From Sporolactobacillus pectinivorans (GTDB lineage: Bacteria; Bacillota; Bacilli; Bacillales; Sporolactobacillaceae), in assembly GCF_002802965.1 (NCBI RefSeq), contig NZ_NXGA01000001.1, forward strand, positions 3,306,379-3,370,378: a DNA stretch of 64,000 nucleotides. The letters are read 5' to 3'. The translations under genes and the position numbers were made by a program. A model generated the notes under the pieces. The model had not been told where the DNA came from, made no database searches, and saw only the letters and a list, made by a program, of their open reading frames with translations. Positions 36,932 to 46,358 of the stretch are shown here, in pieces; position 1 is the stretch's first letter; each line of letters opens with the position of its first letter.

Positions 36932-37690
36932 TTATTTTGAATAATACCAGTTAATCGCGTCATTGGGCTGTACGTGATATGCACCGGCGCTGATGTTGGG
37001 GGCTTTTCCGTTTACGGTGTACATCCATCCGCTGGCGGGAGATGTCTGGCCGGCTTCCTGATTGTTAATGCTGCTAACATAAATTGAACTGCCGAAGCCG
37101 TAATAACTGAGCTCAATATGCTTTGCTTCAGTGAATCGCTGCAGCTCGGAAAATACACTGTCATTGGATCGATAAGTAACGGGGCCTTGCGTATTAAAAC
37201 CGTTCAGACCCTGTATGGTAATGGAAACTGTTTGCTGCCCGGCGGCAGAGCTCGACGAAGAACTCGATGATGCTGTTTGTTGACTTGTTCCTGACTGATT
37301 ATTTTTTTGAGCAGCGTGATTATTCTTAGCAGCAACCTTTTCAGCTTTAGCAACAGTATTTGTCGCTACACTCTGTGACGTACTGCTCTTGCCTGAAGAC
37401 ATGCTTGATGAGGATTTAGCACTGCTTTGTGTTTGACTTACCTTCTTTGAACCGGCAGCTGATAAACTCTGACCTGACTGTTTCTCTTTTTTCACAACTT
37501 TTTGCATTGACTGATTACCGTTATTCTTGTGATCAGTCGATGCAGATGATCCGGACGAATAGGTTTGGACAGCGACGGATGGATGCGTCGCGACCTTTTT
37601 GGCCTGAACCTGAAAACTGCCGATGACCAGTCCGATTCCGATAACAATCGCAAGTATAGGAAGAACAAGGGTAAGAAGTATTTTTTTCAT
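36932..37690 (-). CDS. Surface DUF4430 protein (transcobalamin-like beta domain)
   Basis: 252 residues: N-terminal signal/membrane segment (about 4-28), a long Ser/Lys/Gln-rich disordered linker (about 40-150), and a C-terminal DUF4430 domain with SPASGWMYTVNGKAP and SAGAYHVQPNDAINWYY. DUF4430 corresponds to the small cobalamin-capping domain of intrinsic factor and transcobalamin. Its start overlaps the stop of the upstream repeat protein by 4 bases (ATGA), so the two are translationally coupled and probably form one binding unit. Confidence 0.8.
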   Translation of the reverse strand: MKKILLTLVLPILAIVIGIGLVIGSFQVQAKKVATHPSVAVQTYSSGSSASTDHKNNGNQSMQKVVKKEKQSGQSLSAAGSKKVSQTQSSAKSSSSMSSGKSSTSQSVATNTVAKAEKVAAKNNHAAQKNNQSGTSQQTASSSSSSSSAAGQQTVSITIQGLNGFNTQGPVTYRSNDSVFSELQRFTEAKHIELSYYGFGSSIYVSSINNQEAGQTSPASGWMYTVNGKAPNISAGAYHVQPNDAINWYYSK

Positions 37691-39090
37691 GCTCTGCGTC
37701 TCCAGATAGCCTTTCTAAAAATCAGCGCTGATGCACCGAGAGCGGTAACGATTGTTCCGCTAATCAGAATTATGGGATTTACAACTGTGCTTTGTGCTGC
37801 TTTAGTTTGTAGATGATCCTTTTTACTTCCGGCAGCCTGAGCCTGTTGCGAAGTTTTATGTTTCTTTACCGATTTGTGTGTTTTAGGTCGATTGTTCGAT
37901 ACTTTCGTTTTTGAAACAGGACTGTTCTTAGTTTTCTCTGCGGCAGGATGGGACGCAGCTGTGGAGACAAGAACAGTCGAAGTCGTATGCTGAACCGAAG
38001 GTATTTTCTGGATTGGCAATGTTTTCTGATTTGCAGCCGGGTGACTGGATTTAGGCACGATTTGGACTACCGATTTTTTTGTTGACGTTTTTTTACCGGG
38101 TCCTGACGATTGGGACGTTGGCAGAATCTTTACCGGCACCGGAGTTTTCACGGCAGGGGTTGAAGATGCTGCAACAGGGAACACAAACAATTTTCCCCCG
38201 GAGAGAAACGCTTTGTACGCGACAAATGCTTCAAGCACTTCGTCGTTTGTCATTGGATCTTCCGTATCCCCCTTCTGCCACACATAGCCATCCCCGGACT
38301 GGTATGTGTAGAGATTGTTCAGCGGATTTTTGCCGTCTTTATCAAATTTTCCGACTGTCGGATCAATGCCAACGGAAGTCAAACCAATGACCGCTTCGGC
38401 TGTTGAATCTGAGCTTTCGCCATAGTTGGAAAATCCGCCATCGGGTAATTCGATACTGGCAAGATATTCGACTGCTTTGTTAATCGCCTCTTTCACGTCC
38501 GCCTGATTCTGATACGGAGCAAGAGCGGCCAGAGCGGCACCGGTGGTATCCACGTCAGCAGGTGGTCCCGCATAGCCCCAGCCTCCATCCTGATCGGCCT
38601 GGGATAGTATTTTCTGAATCAGACTGGCGGGGGTGTTTACTGCACCGGCGGGGAGCCTGTCTTCATATTTATCGAACGCGATCAACGCATAAATATCGGC
38701 AGAAGGGGTGTTCACTGAAGTATCTCTGCCCAGTTCACTGATCAGATTTCTGCCGTTGAAATCGGTTGGGTCCTGTTTCAGAGCCTTGAGAGCGATGATG
38801 ACTTTTTCCAATGCAGTTCCCGACAGATTTGTCTCTGAGCGAAGCTTGCCCAGATAGGCAGCCTGATTCTCCTGATTCAGCGCCCCATCCCGCGCCAGTG
38901 CAATAGCAGCCCAGTCGTCAGGCTGTCCGGACTGAGCCGCCTGCAAAGATTGAGCCAATTGTCCGGACTGGACATGATTTTCCAAACTGGTCAGATGTGT
39001 TTCAAAATCATCAGATGGTGCGGCTGAAGCTGTGAAAGGCAGCAGAATGGCTATAAAGAAGGCTAATATAATAGCTGTTAAACGTTTCAT
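37687..39090 (-). CDS. Surface-anchored alpha-barrel repeat protein (transcobalamin alpha-domain-like)
   Basis: 467 residues. Signal peptide with cleavage after TASA (about residue 23); about 280 residues of prenyltransferase/squalene-cyclase-type repeats (DQDGGWGYAGPP, ELPDGGFSNYG, SGDGYVWQKGD); a Pro/Ser/Thr/Lys-rich spacer; then a C-terminal membrane helix and the positive tail RKAIWRRRA. The fold is that of the large domain of intrinsic factor. With the overlapping DUF4430 gene, a candidate riboswitch upstream and a cobalamin adenosyltransferase downstream, I infer cobalamin capture at the cell surface. Confidence 0.75.
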   Translation of the reverse strand: MKRLTAIILAFFIAILLPFTASAAPSDDFETHLTSLENHVQSGQLAQSLQAAQSGQPDDWAAIALARDGALNQENQAAYLGKLRSETNLSGTALEKVIIALKALKQDPTDFNGRNLISELGRDTSVNTPSADIYALIAFDKYEDRLPAGAVNTPASLIQKILSQADQDGGWGYAGPPADVDTTGAALAALAPYQNQADVKEAINKAVEYLASIELPDGGFSNYGESSDSTAEAVIGLTSVGIDPTVGKFDKDGKNPLNNLYTYQSGDGYVWQKGDTEDPMTNDEVLEAFVAYKAFLSGGKLFVFPVAASSTPAVKTPVPVKILPTSQSSGPGKKTSTKKSVVQIVPKSSHPAANQKTLPIQKIPSVQHTTSTVLVSTAASHPAAEKTKNSPVSKTKVSNNRPKTHKSVKKHKTSQQAQAAGSKKDHLQTKAAQSTVVNPIILISGTIVTALGASALIFRKAIWRRRA

Positions 39091-39123
39091 TTTCGCGTGC
39101 TCTCCTTAATGAAGTTATAAATA

Positions 39124-39153
39124 AAGCCTCCACTCAATAGAAAATGGAGGCTT
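39124..39153 (-). terminator. Leader terminator before the B12-binding genes
   Basis: Perfect 9-bp stem AAGCCTCCA / TGGAGGCTT with a 12-base loop, followed on the minus strand by TTATTTAT. It sits between the riboswitch-like element and the start codon at 39090, where an attenuator belongs. Confidence 0.7.
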
Positions 39154-39159
39154 ATTCCC

Positions 39160-39270
39160 TGACCTGTCTACCGCAAGTGGTTTGATCATTAACGATTGTA
39201 AAGGAAAGATCGGACTTTACCGTGACGGGATCGTTCAGGAATTTCACCTGATTCCATCCTTTACAACTCA
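39160..39270 (-). promoter_or_regulatory. Candidate cobalamin riboswitch
   Basis: Read on the minus strand, GGAATCAGGTGAAATTCC followed by TGAACGATCCCGTCACGG and TAA follows the P4-P5-P6 core of cobalamin riboswitches (GGGAA.., GGTG.AA..CC, CCCGCCACTGTAA). A perfect 10-bp helix (39257-39266 with 39196-39205, TTGTAAAGGA) encloses it like P3, and TCAGG/CCTGA forms P5. The GCCACTG box is GTCACGG here, and I do not find a good 3' box with the AGACCTGCC motif, so this is a divergent or short form. Confidence 0.55.
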
Positions 39271-39511
39271 TGTTCATTTTTTGATTGCTCATAAAGCATA
39301 TATCATCAATAATGATTTTACAAGCCATTTTGCGTGCAGCAGAATCTCATCCCCGCCCAACGATAAATGATAATATGGGAGTCATCACAATTCAATTTTT
39401 AATTAACATTCCATTCTTATGGATCTATTTAAGTATCTGCACTTTCGTGATTAATCTCAGAAATCAGCAGAGCCATACAAAGAATGGCTAATCATATGGA
39501 CTATATGTGTT
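39271..39511. other. Upstream part of the B12 leader region
   Basis: No gene. AT-rich; likely holds the promoter of the B12-binding operon and the end of the MFS gene transcript. Confidence 0.4.
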
Positions 39512-40945
39512 TTAATTATCTTGACTCTTGCTTCTTAGAAATAGAGCTATTAAAAGCGCCGTGAGTATACAAAGTGCTGTGTTAATTACTATTGCTAGAC
39601 TTATACCTGAAAGTATTGTCATCTTTGTCTGATGACCAAGAATATTCATTCGGGCAGTTGCTATCGCTGACATAATTGGAATCCCCATCGTTATCCCAAT
39701 TTGCTGACTCATCGTAGCCAGACCCGTAGCTAGACCCTGTTCATGATCTGGTAATCCTGATGTCGCTGTAACCATAAAACCTACAATTGCTGCTAGATTG
39801 GCAACCCCGCCAATAAAAGTAACCACAAGCAATAAAATAAGCCAACCAGATCCTACATTTAAAAAAACAAGAGGAAATGTAGCTGCTGCCTGAACAACAA
39901 AGGCTACTATAATCGCATGCTTAGCACCGATTAAATTGATAATTCTGGGTCCAATGACTCCTCCAATTATTGTACCCACTCCCAAAGCCGTCAGTGAAAG
40001 TCCAGCGGATAAGGGTGTATAACCCAGAACATCTTGAAGATAAAGAGTTAAGAGGAAGACAAGTGAAGTTTCAGTTATAAATGCAAGCAAACCTGTAAAG
40101 TTTCCCCATACAATATTTCCCTGCTTCAGGATTGAGATAGGCACAAGGGGTTGAGGCGTATATTTTTCGGTGAACCAGAACATCAAAAGTAAGACTGCAC
40201 CTATTATTAGCGAACCCCAGGCGGAACGATCGGACCAGGATGTTGTTCCAGCAGTCGTAAACCCATAAACAATAGCCAATAAACCAGCAGTAACTGTGAT
40301 TGCACCTAGAAAATCGACTTTGGGTCGATAATTTAGTTTACTTTCTTTAAGTACAAAAGGAGCGATTAAAATCACAGCAATGGCAACAAAAACATTAATA
40401 AAAAATGCCCAGCGCCAACTGAGAACAGAGGTGAGGATACCGCCCAGAATAGCTCCCGTAGTAAAACCTGCTGCCATTAATGCCCCATTCCACCCCAGTA
40501 CACGATCACGTTGTGGTCCTTCAGGAAAAGAAGTCGTCATAAGAGACAGTGCAGCAGGAGTTACTATTGCTGTAGCAAGCCCTTGAGAAGCTCGAGCAAT
40601 TAAAAGGAGTACAGGTTCTTCAGCTAAACCACCAGCTAATGACGATAGCCCAAGAAGAGTAATCCCAATCAGAAATAAGCGTTTTCTTCCAAATAAATCA
40701 GCAATTCTGCCAAAGAACAGCGTAAATCCTGCTGCACACAATGAATAAACGGTTGCAATCCACTGGAGGTGTTCCAATGAGAAGCCAACGTCTTTCCCTA
40801 TTGTAGGCAGAGCTACATTTAGAACCGAAAAATCTACTGCAAGAGTAAAATTGGCCATGAGTAAGACAAATACAATAGTTTTGTTGTAGACTTTTCCATT
40901 AACACTATTTAACAGGTTATCACTTCGTATTCTCTCGTTTTGCAT
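39512..40945 (-). CDS. MFS drug efflux transporter, DHA2 (14-TM) family
   Basis: 477-residue proton-driven exporter. Many hydrophobic segments (about 14), with the DHA2 motifs DFSVLNVALPTIG in helix 1, GRIADLFGRKRLFLIG (motif A) after helix 2 and the motif-C-like GAILGGILTSVLSWRWAFFINV. Likely exports cationic or toxic compounds. Divergent from an HxlR regulator gene, with a palindrome between them (41049-41060), a common arrangement for inducible efflux. Confidence 0.88.
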   Translation of the reverse strand: MQNERIRSDNLLNSVNGKVYNKTIVFVLLMANFTLAVDFSVLNVALPTIGKDVGFSLEHLQWIATVYSLCAAGFTLFFGRIADLFGRKRLFLIGITLLGLSSLAGGLAEEPVLLLIARASQGLATAIVTPAALSLMTTSFPEGPQRDRVLGWNGALMAAGFTTGAILGGILTSVLSWRWAFFINVFVAIAVILIAPFVLKESKLNYRPKVDFLGAITVTAGLLAIVYGFTTAGTTSWSDRSAWGSLIIGAVLLLMFWFTEKYTPQPLVPISILKQGNIVWGNFTGLLAFITETSLVFLLTLYLQDVLGYTPLSAGLSLTALGVGTIIGGVIGPRIINLIGAKHAIIVAFVVQAAATFPLVFLNVGSGWLILLLVVTFIGGVANLAAIVGFMVTATSGLPDHEQGLATGLATMSQQIGITMGIPIMSAIATARMNILGHQTKMTILSGISLAIVINTALCILTALLIALFLRSKSQDN

Positions 40946-41048
40946 AGCGTATAATTACTCCTTTACTTTATTTGATAATGTATATAGTATTGTTTGTGGA
41001 GTAAATATTAGCAAGTAGGGATTTTAAAGTTATATAGATACCTTTAGG

Positions 41049-41060
41049 TTACATATGTAA
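41049..41060. promoter_or_regulatory. Candidate HxlR operator
   Basis: Perfect 12-base palindrome TTACATATGTAA, 22 bases before the regulator start and about 100 before the MFS start, in a divergent promoter region. Confidence 0.45.
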
Positions 41061-41081
41061 TAAAAAGGGGTGTTATAGAAT

Positions 41082-41444
41082 ATGAAAAAAGTATACAATA
41101 TTGGAATGGAAGCATCTCTAGAAGTAATTGGCGGTAAGTGGAAAGCAGTAATATTATGCCACTTAACTACAGGGGCAAAACGTACTGGAGAATTGAAAAG
41201 ATTAATTCCAGAAATTTCTCAAAAAATGCTAACGAAACAGTTAAGAGAATTAGAAACTTCAGGTATAATTGATCGAAAGGTATACAGACAAGTTCCTCCA
41301 AAAGTCGAATATAACTTGAATGATTATGGGAAAAGTTTAACAGCTATTTTAAATAAATTATGTTTGTGGGGAGAACATCATATAGATTATCTAGAGTCCG
41401 AGGGGAAAAATATTGTTCTTTTACAGCGTCATGGTCATAAGTGA
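41082..41444 (+). CDS. HxlR-family transcriptional regulator
   Basis: 120-residue winged helix. Typical features are GGKWKAVILCHL (helix 1-2), RTGELKRLIPEISQKMLTKQLRELE (recognition helix) and the wing DRKVYRQVPPKVEYNL. Probably controls itself and the divergent MFS pump. AAAAGGGGTG lies 9 bases before the ATG. Contains a single cysteine near residue 26 and one near 100, so redox sensing as in some HxlR proteins is conceivable. Confidence 0.85.
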   Translation: MKKVYNIGMEASLEVIGGKWKAVILCHLTTGAKRTGELKRLIPEISQKMLTKQLRELETSGIIDRKVYRQVPPKVEYNLNDYGKSLTAILNKLCLWGEHHIDYLESEGKNIVLLQRHGHK

Positions 41445-41979
41445 ATTAGCCTCAACAAACATTTTATATGAGTTATTTTAATCTTAGTTGCTTTAATTAA
41501 TCATAAAGAGATGAAACATTTTGCTTAAAGCTCAGGTTTGAATATCACGGAAATGACGAAGTCACATAAAAGGAGTGGGTAAAGAACAATTCGCCTCCAT
41601 GGCGCACGGATTGAATGATTATATTGCCAAGCTTGTAGTGGACTTTCACTGCCAAGTTGTCGCCCATGCCAGGCGCAACAAAAAACCGGTCATTAACCGG
41701 TTAATAATCCTTGCCTAAATATCTATTTTACATACTCCGACTTGCTATGTTGTGAGGGGGATAACTGTCTGCATGTCCCATGTCCCTATTATTATGGGAG
41801 AATATGATTATTTATGAAGGAATCCCCGTTAAGCATAGAAAAGTTACTTCCATCAGGCGTATTTTTGAGGGTTTAATACGACTTATTTGGTGGAGATCCG
41901 TTATTGATGCGCTTTCATTTTCATCTTCACGAGAATATCTTATTAATCTGTGACGCGCTGTGACAGTTCTTCCCGCTTC
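41445..41979. other. Gap between HxlR and the fructose PTS gene
   Basis: 535 bases. A 45-codon open frame (about 41587-41721, with MAHGLNDYIAKLVVDFHC) has no start signal and no recognised product. A hairpin AACCGGT-CATT-AACCGGTT (41684-41702) followed on the minus strand by six T's looks like a terminator. At 41972-41999 the last bases of fruA are tandemly repeated (TCTCAAGAGGCTT twice). Confidence 0.45.
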
Positions 41980-43875
41980 TCAAGAGGCTTTCTCAAGAGG
42001 CTTTTTCCAGAAGCCGATAATCAGTCCGGCGATCACGGCACCAATCAGAATAGCGGCGATGAACAAAAATGGCTGATTGCTCAGGGCAACCACAAAGATA
42101 CCGCCGTGCGGCGCCGGAATGTTGACTTTCCATAATTGCGTCAGAGCGCCCGCGGTTGCCGAACCGATAATGCTTGAGCAGATAATCCGCAGAGGATCGG
42201 AGGCGGCGAACGGAATAGCGCCTTCGGTAATAAACGATAACCCAAGAACATAGTTCGTGATCCCTGCTTTTTTTTCATCATCAGTAAACTTATTTTTGAA
42301 AAATGTAGTAGCAAGCGCTATTGCCAGTGGGGGCACCATTCCGCCAGCCATGACAGCAGCCATCATTAGCCCGCCGTTTGGTGCACCGCTGGTAAATACG
42401 CCGATCGCAAAAGTATAGGCGGCTTTGTTGACAGGGCCGCCCATGTCAACAGCCTGCATCCCACCAAGAACAAGTCCAAGCAGTATGGCGTTCCCAGTGC
42501 CAAGATGACTCAGCGCACCGATCAGGCCCGTATTAATCCATGTAAAAATTGGGTCGAGAATGTAATACATGAGCCCGCCGGTAATCAGCAGGCCAAACAC
42601 CGGAAAAAGCAGAATCGGTTTCAGGCCGTTGAGTGTTTTGGGAAGTCCGGAGAATACTTTTCTCAGGAGGATAATAACCCATCCGGCCAGAAATCCGGCG
42701 GCAAGGCCGCCAAGAAATCCGGCGTTCGATGAGTAGGCCATAAATCCTCCGACAACACCGGGCATTAATGCCGGGCGGTCGCCGATGCTGACGGCGATAT
42801 AACCGGCCAGAATCGCAATCAGGAAGTGGAAGGCACCAGTTTGGCCGCCGGCAACCGTGCTCAGCATTTGGAAAATTGGATTGTTCTTGCCCAAGTGTTC
42901 AAACATGAAGGAGATGGCAAGCAAAATACCACCGCCCACAACAAAGGGAAGCATATGAGAAATGCCGTTCATCAGGTCCTTATAGATCCTGTTCCAGACA
43001 CTGTTTGTGCTTTCTGTCCCGGATAAGTCCAGACCGCTTTCCGCATGGTATATCGGCGCCTGTCCGTGAAGCGCTTTAGTGATCAGTTCTTCAGGCTTGC
43101 GGATACCGTCACTGACCGGTGTCTGCAGTACCTTCTTACCGTCAAAGCGGGCCATTTCAACTTTTTTATCAGCCGCAACAATGACTCCGGCCGCGCGTGC
43201 AATTTCGTCGCGTGTAAGCACATGCTTTGCACCTTCAGACCCATTCGTTTCGACTCGGATCGAAACGCCCATCTCCACAGCTTTTTTCTTTAGCGCATCT
43301 TCTGCCATATAGGTATGCGCGATCCCTGTCGGGCATGCGGTTACGGCAACAACAAATCTCTCATTATCCGTCACTTTCGAAGCCGGTTGGGAAGCTTCTT
43401 TCTTTTCCCTTTCTTCTTTTTCAGCCTGCTCGTCGTCAAATAACTGAGCAACCTCTGCAGGTGTCTCAGCTTGCTTCACTTTAGCGACAAACTTCTGATC
43501 AATCAGCAATCGTGAAAGCGCGGCCAACGTTTGCAAATGCACATTGGCTGCCCCCTCCGGTGCGGCAATCATAAAGAAGAGATAAGAAGGTTTGCAGTCA
43601 AGCGCTTTGTAATCAATACCCTTCCTGCTGCGTCCGAACACAACAGTTGCCTCGTTAACCGCTTTGGTTTTCGCATGCGGCATGGCAATGCCGTTATCGA
43701 TTCCGGTACTCGATTCTGCCTCTCTTTTCAGAATCATTTCTTTGAAGAGCTTTGGATCATTGATCCTCCCATTCTTCTCCAGGCTGGCGACGAGTTCGTC
43801 AATGGCTTCTTCTTTTGTTGTCGCCTGCATATCCATCACCATTGCGCGCTCAATCATCAGATTGGTAATTTTCAT
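41980..43875 (-). CDS. fruA: Fructose-family PTS transporter IIABC
   Basis: Phosphorylating sugar transporter, 631 residues, three fused domains. IIA: MPHAKTKAV with phospho-His67; IIB: VVAVTACPTGIAHTYMAED with phospho-Cys181; IIC: membrane domain from about residue 300 to the end with about nine hydrophobic segments. Start ATG 43875 after GAGGGGTGA; the in-frame ATG at 43893 overlaps that site. Neither the 1-phosphofructokinase nor the DeoR regulator usual in fru operons is nearby, so this is an orphan copy; mannose or fructose specificity is open. Confidence 0.9.
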   Translation of the reverse strand: MKITNLMIERAMVMDMQATTKEEAIDELVASLEKNGRINDPKLFKEMILKREAESSTGIDNGIAMPHAKTKAVNEATVVFGRSRKGIDYKALDCKPSYLFFMIAAPEGAANVHLQTLAALSRLLIDQKFVAKVKQAETPAEVAQLFDDEQAEKEEREKKEASQPASKVTDNERFVVAVTACPTGIAHTYMAEDALKKKAVEMGVSIRVETNGSEGAKHVLTRDEIARAAGVIVAADKKVEMARFDGKKVLQTPVSDGIRKPEELITKALHGQAPIYHAESGLDLSGTESTNSVWNRIYKDLMNGISHMLPFVVGGGILLAISFMFEHLGKNNPIFQMLSTVAGGQTGAFHFLIAILAGYIAVSIGDRPALMPGVVGGFMAYSSNAGFLGGLAAGFLAGWVIILLRKVFSGLPKTLNGLKPILLFPVFGLLITGGLMYYILDPIFTWINTGLIGALSHLGTGNAILLGLVLGGMQAVDMGGPVNKAAYTFAIGVFTSGAPNGGLMMAAVMAGGMVPPLAIALATTFFKNKFTDDEKKAGITNYVLGLSFITEGAIPFAASDPLRIICSSIIGSATAGALTQLWKVNIPAPHGGIFVVALSNQPFLFIAAILIGAVIAGLIIGFWKKPLEKAS

Positions 43876-44138
43876 TTTGTACTCACCCCTCATGTTCTAT
43901 AGGACATCGTCATCGAATTGTTCAGACTGGTGCAGAGGTGTTCATCTGTCGGTCAGTTTCCTTTGAAAGGCCTTCAAGCGCGGAACACAGCCATTTATGG
44001 AACCGATTACATTTAATACCGCTACCAACCGGTCCCTTTAATGGACTTTCTCAGCACCCGCTTTTCAACAGGAATTGAGCTGCACTTTGAAAGTTTCCTT
44101 CTTCTTTTATTGAAGATGATCTGCGCTGCACTTTCGTT

Positions 44139-45130
44139 TTAAATATCCGTATGATCAAACGGGTACTTCATTCCCCACTGGTTCCGCACGTTAGTCAATA
44201 TGTCCATGATATCTACGGATAAGGCAAATTCACCGTCATCATGGCCTTGCTCAATATATCTTTGCATATCCTGAACTTCGTATTGCAGGGCAAGGGATTC
44301 ATCTCCCGCGGTCAGCACTTCATGTGATTCCGTGTGTGCATCTTTCGTATAGGTAATCTCGGCTTTTGTGGCCCGCGGATAGTTTGATATTTCGATGTAT
44401 CCATTGGTGCCTGAAATCACCCCACGTTTCGGCTGTTTCGCACGCATCGACAAGGACATAACCGCTAATTGATCATCCAGATTTTTTAAGATAATACCTG
44501 ATTGTTCATCGACCCCTGTTTCAAAATATTTGACGGTGGTCAGGATATTCGTTGGCTGCGCTTTCAGGAATGAGCGTACAAAAGCTGTGGCATATCCGCC
44601 AATATCTAATAAGGCGCCGCCGGCTAAGTCTTTGTTGAAGAAACGATTCCTGACATCGTAATCTTTTAAGCTGCCAAAATTAACCTGTACCAGATTGACA
44701 TCGCCGAGTTCTCCGGACTGAACGAGCTGCTTGACTCTTTTATACAGCGGCATGTGGAATAATGTGAGTCCCTCTGTAACAATCAATCCCTTTTGAGCAG
44801 CCAATTCCTTAACTTTATTCAACTGTTGCGAATTGACCGTGATCGCTTTTTCAGCAAAAACATGCTGTTTGCCTGCAGCGCTTTCATAATATAGCCATAG
44901 TGAAAATTATGCGGGGTCGCAATATAGACCACATCGACATTGGGATCTTTAAGCAAATCGTCCGGATTTGAGAAGGTGTGCGTCACCTTTTTCTCCTGAC
45001 TGAATGCCTGTAAAGCCGCTTCATTCACATCGGCTACAGCATAAATTTCTCCATTCACGGCATTTAATGCGTCAGCCATTTCATGTGCGATCCATCCAGT
45101 ACCAATCATTCCCCAGTTAAACGTTTTCAT
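44139..45130 (-). pseudogene. Gfo/Idh/MocA-family oxidoreductase, frameshifted
   Basis: NAD(P)-dependent sugar or polyol dehydrogenase-type protein. The N-terminal frame (from ATG 45130) has the Rossmann motif GMIGTGWIAHEMADAL and IATPHNFHYGYIMKAL; near 44874-44878 one base appears lost (CTGCAGGC where CTGGCAGGC would keep the frame), after which the protein continues in another frame as GKQHVFAEKAITV and on to 44139. The first piece ends early, so the gene is inactive unless this is a sequencing error. Confidence 0.8.
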
Positions 45131-45560
45131 TTTATTCATCCTCACATTCATTGTTTTTTTTCTGAGTCAGCCTAGACGATTTGCGATACACCATCTTTAA
45201 AGAAAGAACGATTGAGAGCCTCACCTCCCTGCTATTCAAAATGAAAATAATTTCAACAATTAAATTTACCATGTAACTTATTTTAATATATCACTCGAAT
45301 CTTTTTTGTCAATAAGAAAATTCGTCTTAAAGCTTCCACATGATCGCAACATGTGGCCCCATAAGCGGTTGAGCAAAATTAAAACCTCTGAATACAACAA
45401 AAAAGCCAGTACCTTGATTCACTCGAAGTACTGACTTTTCCCATTATTTGACACTTACACTTGTCTAATCTTCTTTTAAATGATTGTCATTCATTCGTGC
45501 TCACACTTTTTTGTCTCATAAAGTTTCACCAAAGTTCCTCAAGTCTCATATAAAAATGTT
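45131..45560. other. Gap with a terminator, upstream of the oxidoreductase pseudogene
   Basis: 430 bases without a gene. Holds the hairpin at 45401-45439 and an AT-rich probable promoter region (45240-45320) for the pseudogene. Confidence 0.45.
45401..45439. terminator. Terminator of the TSUP permease gene
   Basis: AAAAGCCAGTAC / GTACTGACTTTT, T-rich on both sides, able to work on either strand. Confidence 0.7.
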
Positions 45561-46358
45561 TTACCCAAAGTAGGTCTGTATGAATAAAGACGTGGCGAGC
45601 CCCATCGCCCCAATGGCTATGACGATTTTCATCACTTTAGAAGGAATAAGACGCACAATATAGGGACCGATATATCCGCCGATGAAAAGTCCGGCAGCCA
45701 GGGGTGCCACCGCTAGCCAATAGATATGTGAGCGAATGGCATAAAGTAACGTGGCTACAAGATTTGATGCACCTAACGATACATTTTTCATTGCGTTATA
45801 CTCCGCAAATTTTGCATGGCTTGTTGCCGCAAAGATGGCCAGCATAATCACGCCGCCAGCCGCGCCGAAGTATCCCGTATAAGCCCCAACAACGAGAATG
45901 GCTATACTATAAGCGACTTCAGCCGCTTTCAGTCGAAACATGCCTTCCTTATTTTCATCGCTGATGGCGCTTTGCTGCCTGCTCTTATCCTTACTCGTTT
46001 GCTTCGGACGTAAAATCAGTAACGCCGCGCCGAAAATGAAAAAAGGGACAACATGCTCAAATGTTGTCGCCGGTGCTATTAATAAGAGTATACTGCCACA
46101 GATGCTGCCGATTATAGTAAGCGGTAACAGTTTAATAAGATTGTGACCATGACCGCGCAACTCGCGCTTTGATGCTATTCCCGACCCCACTCCTGTAAAT
46201 ATGAGTGCGGCAGTGTTGGTTACATTGGCATACACGGGCGGTATCCCTAAGGCGAGCAATGCAGGATAGGAAACGAGTGAGGCAAGTCCTACAGACGAAC
46301 TTATTATTCCTGCTAAAACACCAACCGGAAAAAGAATGAACAAATAGTGATATAACAT
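45561..46358 (-). CDS. TSUP (TauE/SafE) family permease
   Basis: 265-residue membrane protein with about eight hydrophobic segments and a charged central loop (PKQTSKDKSRQQ, about 115-140). The glycine-rich first helix (PVGVLAGIISSSVGLASLVSYPALLALG) and GAYTGYFGAAGGVIMLA in the second half form the internal repeat typical of the family, which exports sulfite or organosulfur anions. Substrate not evident. GGTGA lies about 10 bases before the ATG. Confidence 0.82.
   Translation of the reverse strand: MLYHYLFILFPVGVLAGIISSSVGLASLVSYPALLALGIPPVYANVTNTAALIFTGVGSGIASKRELRGHGHNLIKLLPLTIIGSICGSILLLIAPATTFEHVVPFFIFGAALLILRPKQTSKDKSRQQSAISDENKEGMFRLKAAEVAYSIAILVVGAYTGYFGAAGGVIMLAIFAATSHAKFAEYNAMKNVSLGASNLVATLLYAIRSHIYWLAVAPLAAGLFIGGYIGPYIVRLIPSKVMKIVIAIGAMGLATSLFIQTYFG

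Noticed and set aside
36658..36984. 108-residue minus-strand frame between the DUF4430 and adenosyltransferase genes, considered as a transporter fragment
   Set aside because: It overlaps the DUF4430 gene, has no start signal, and one hydrophobic stretch is not enough to name it.
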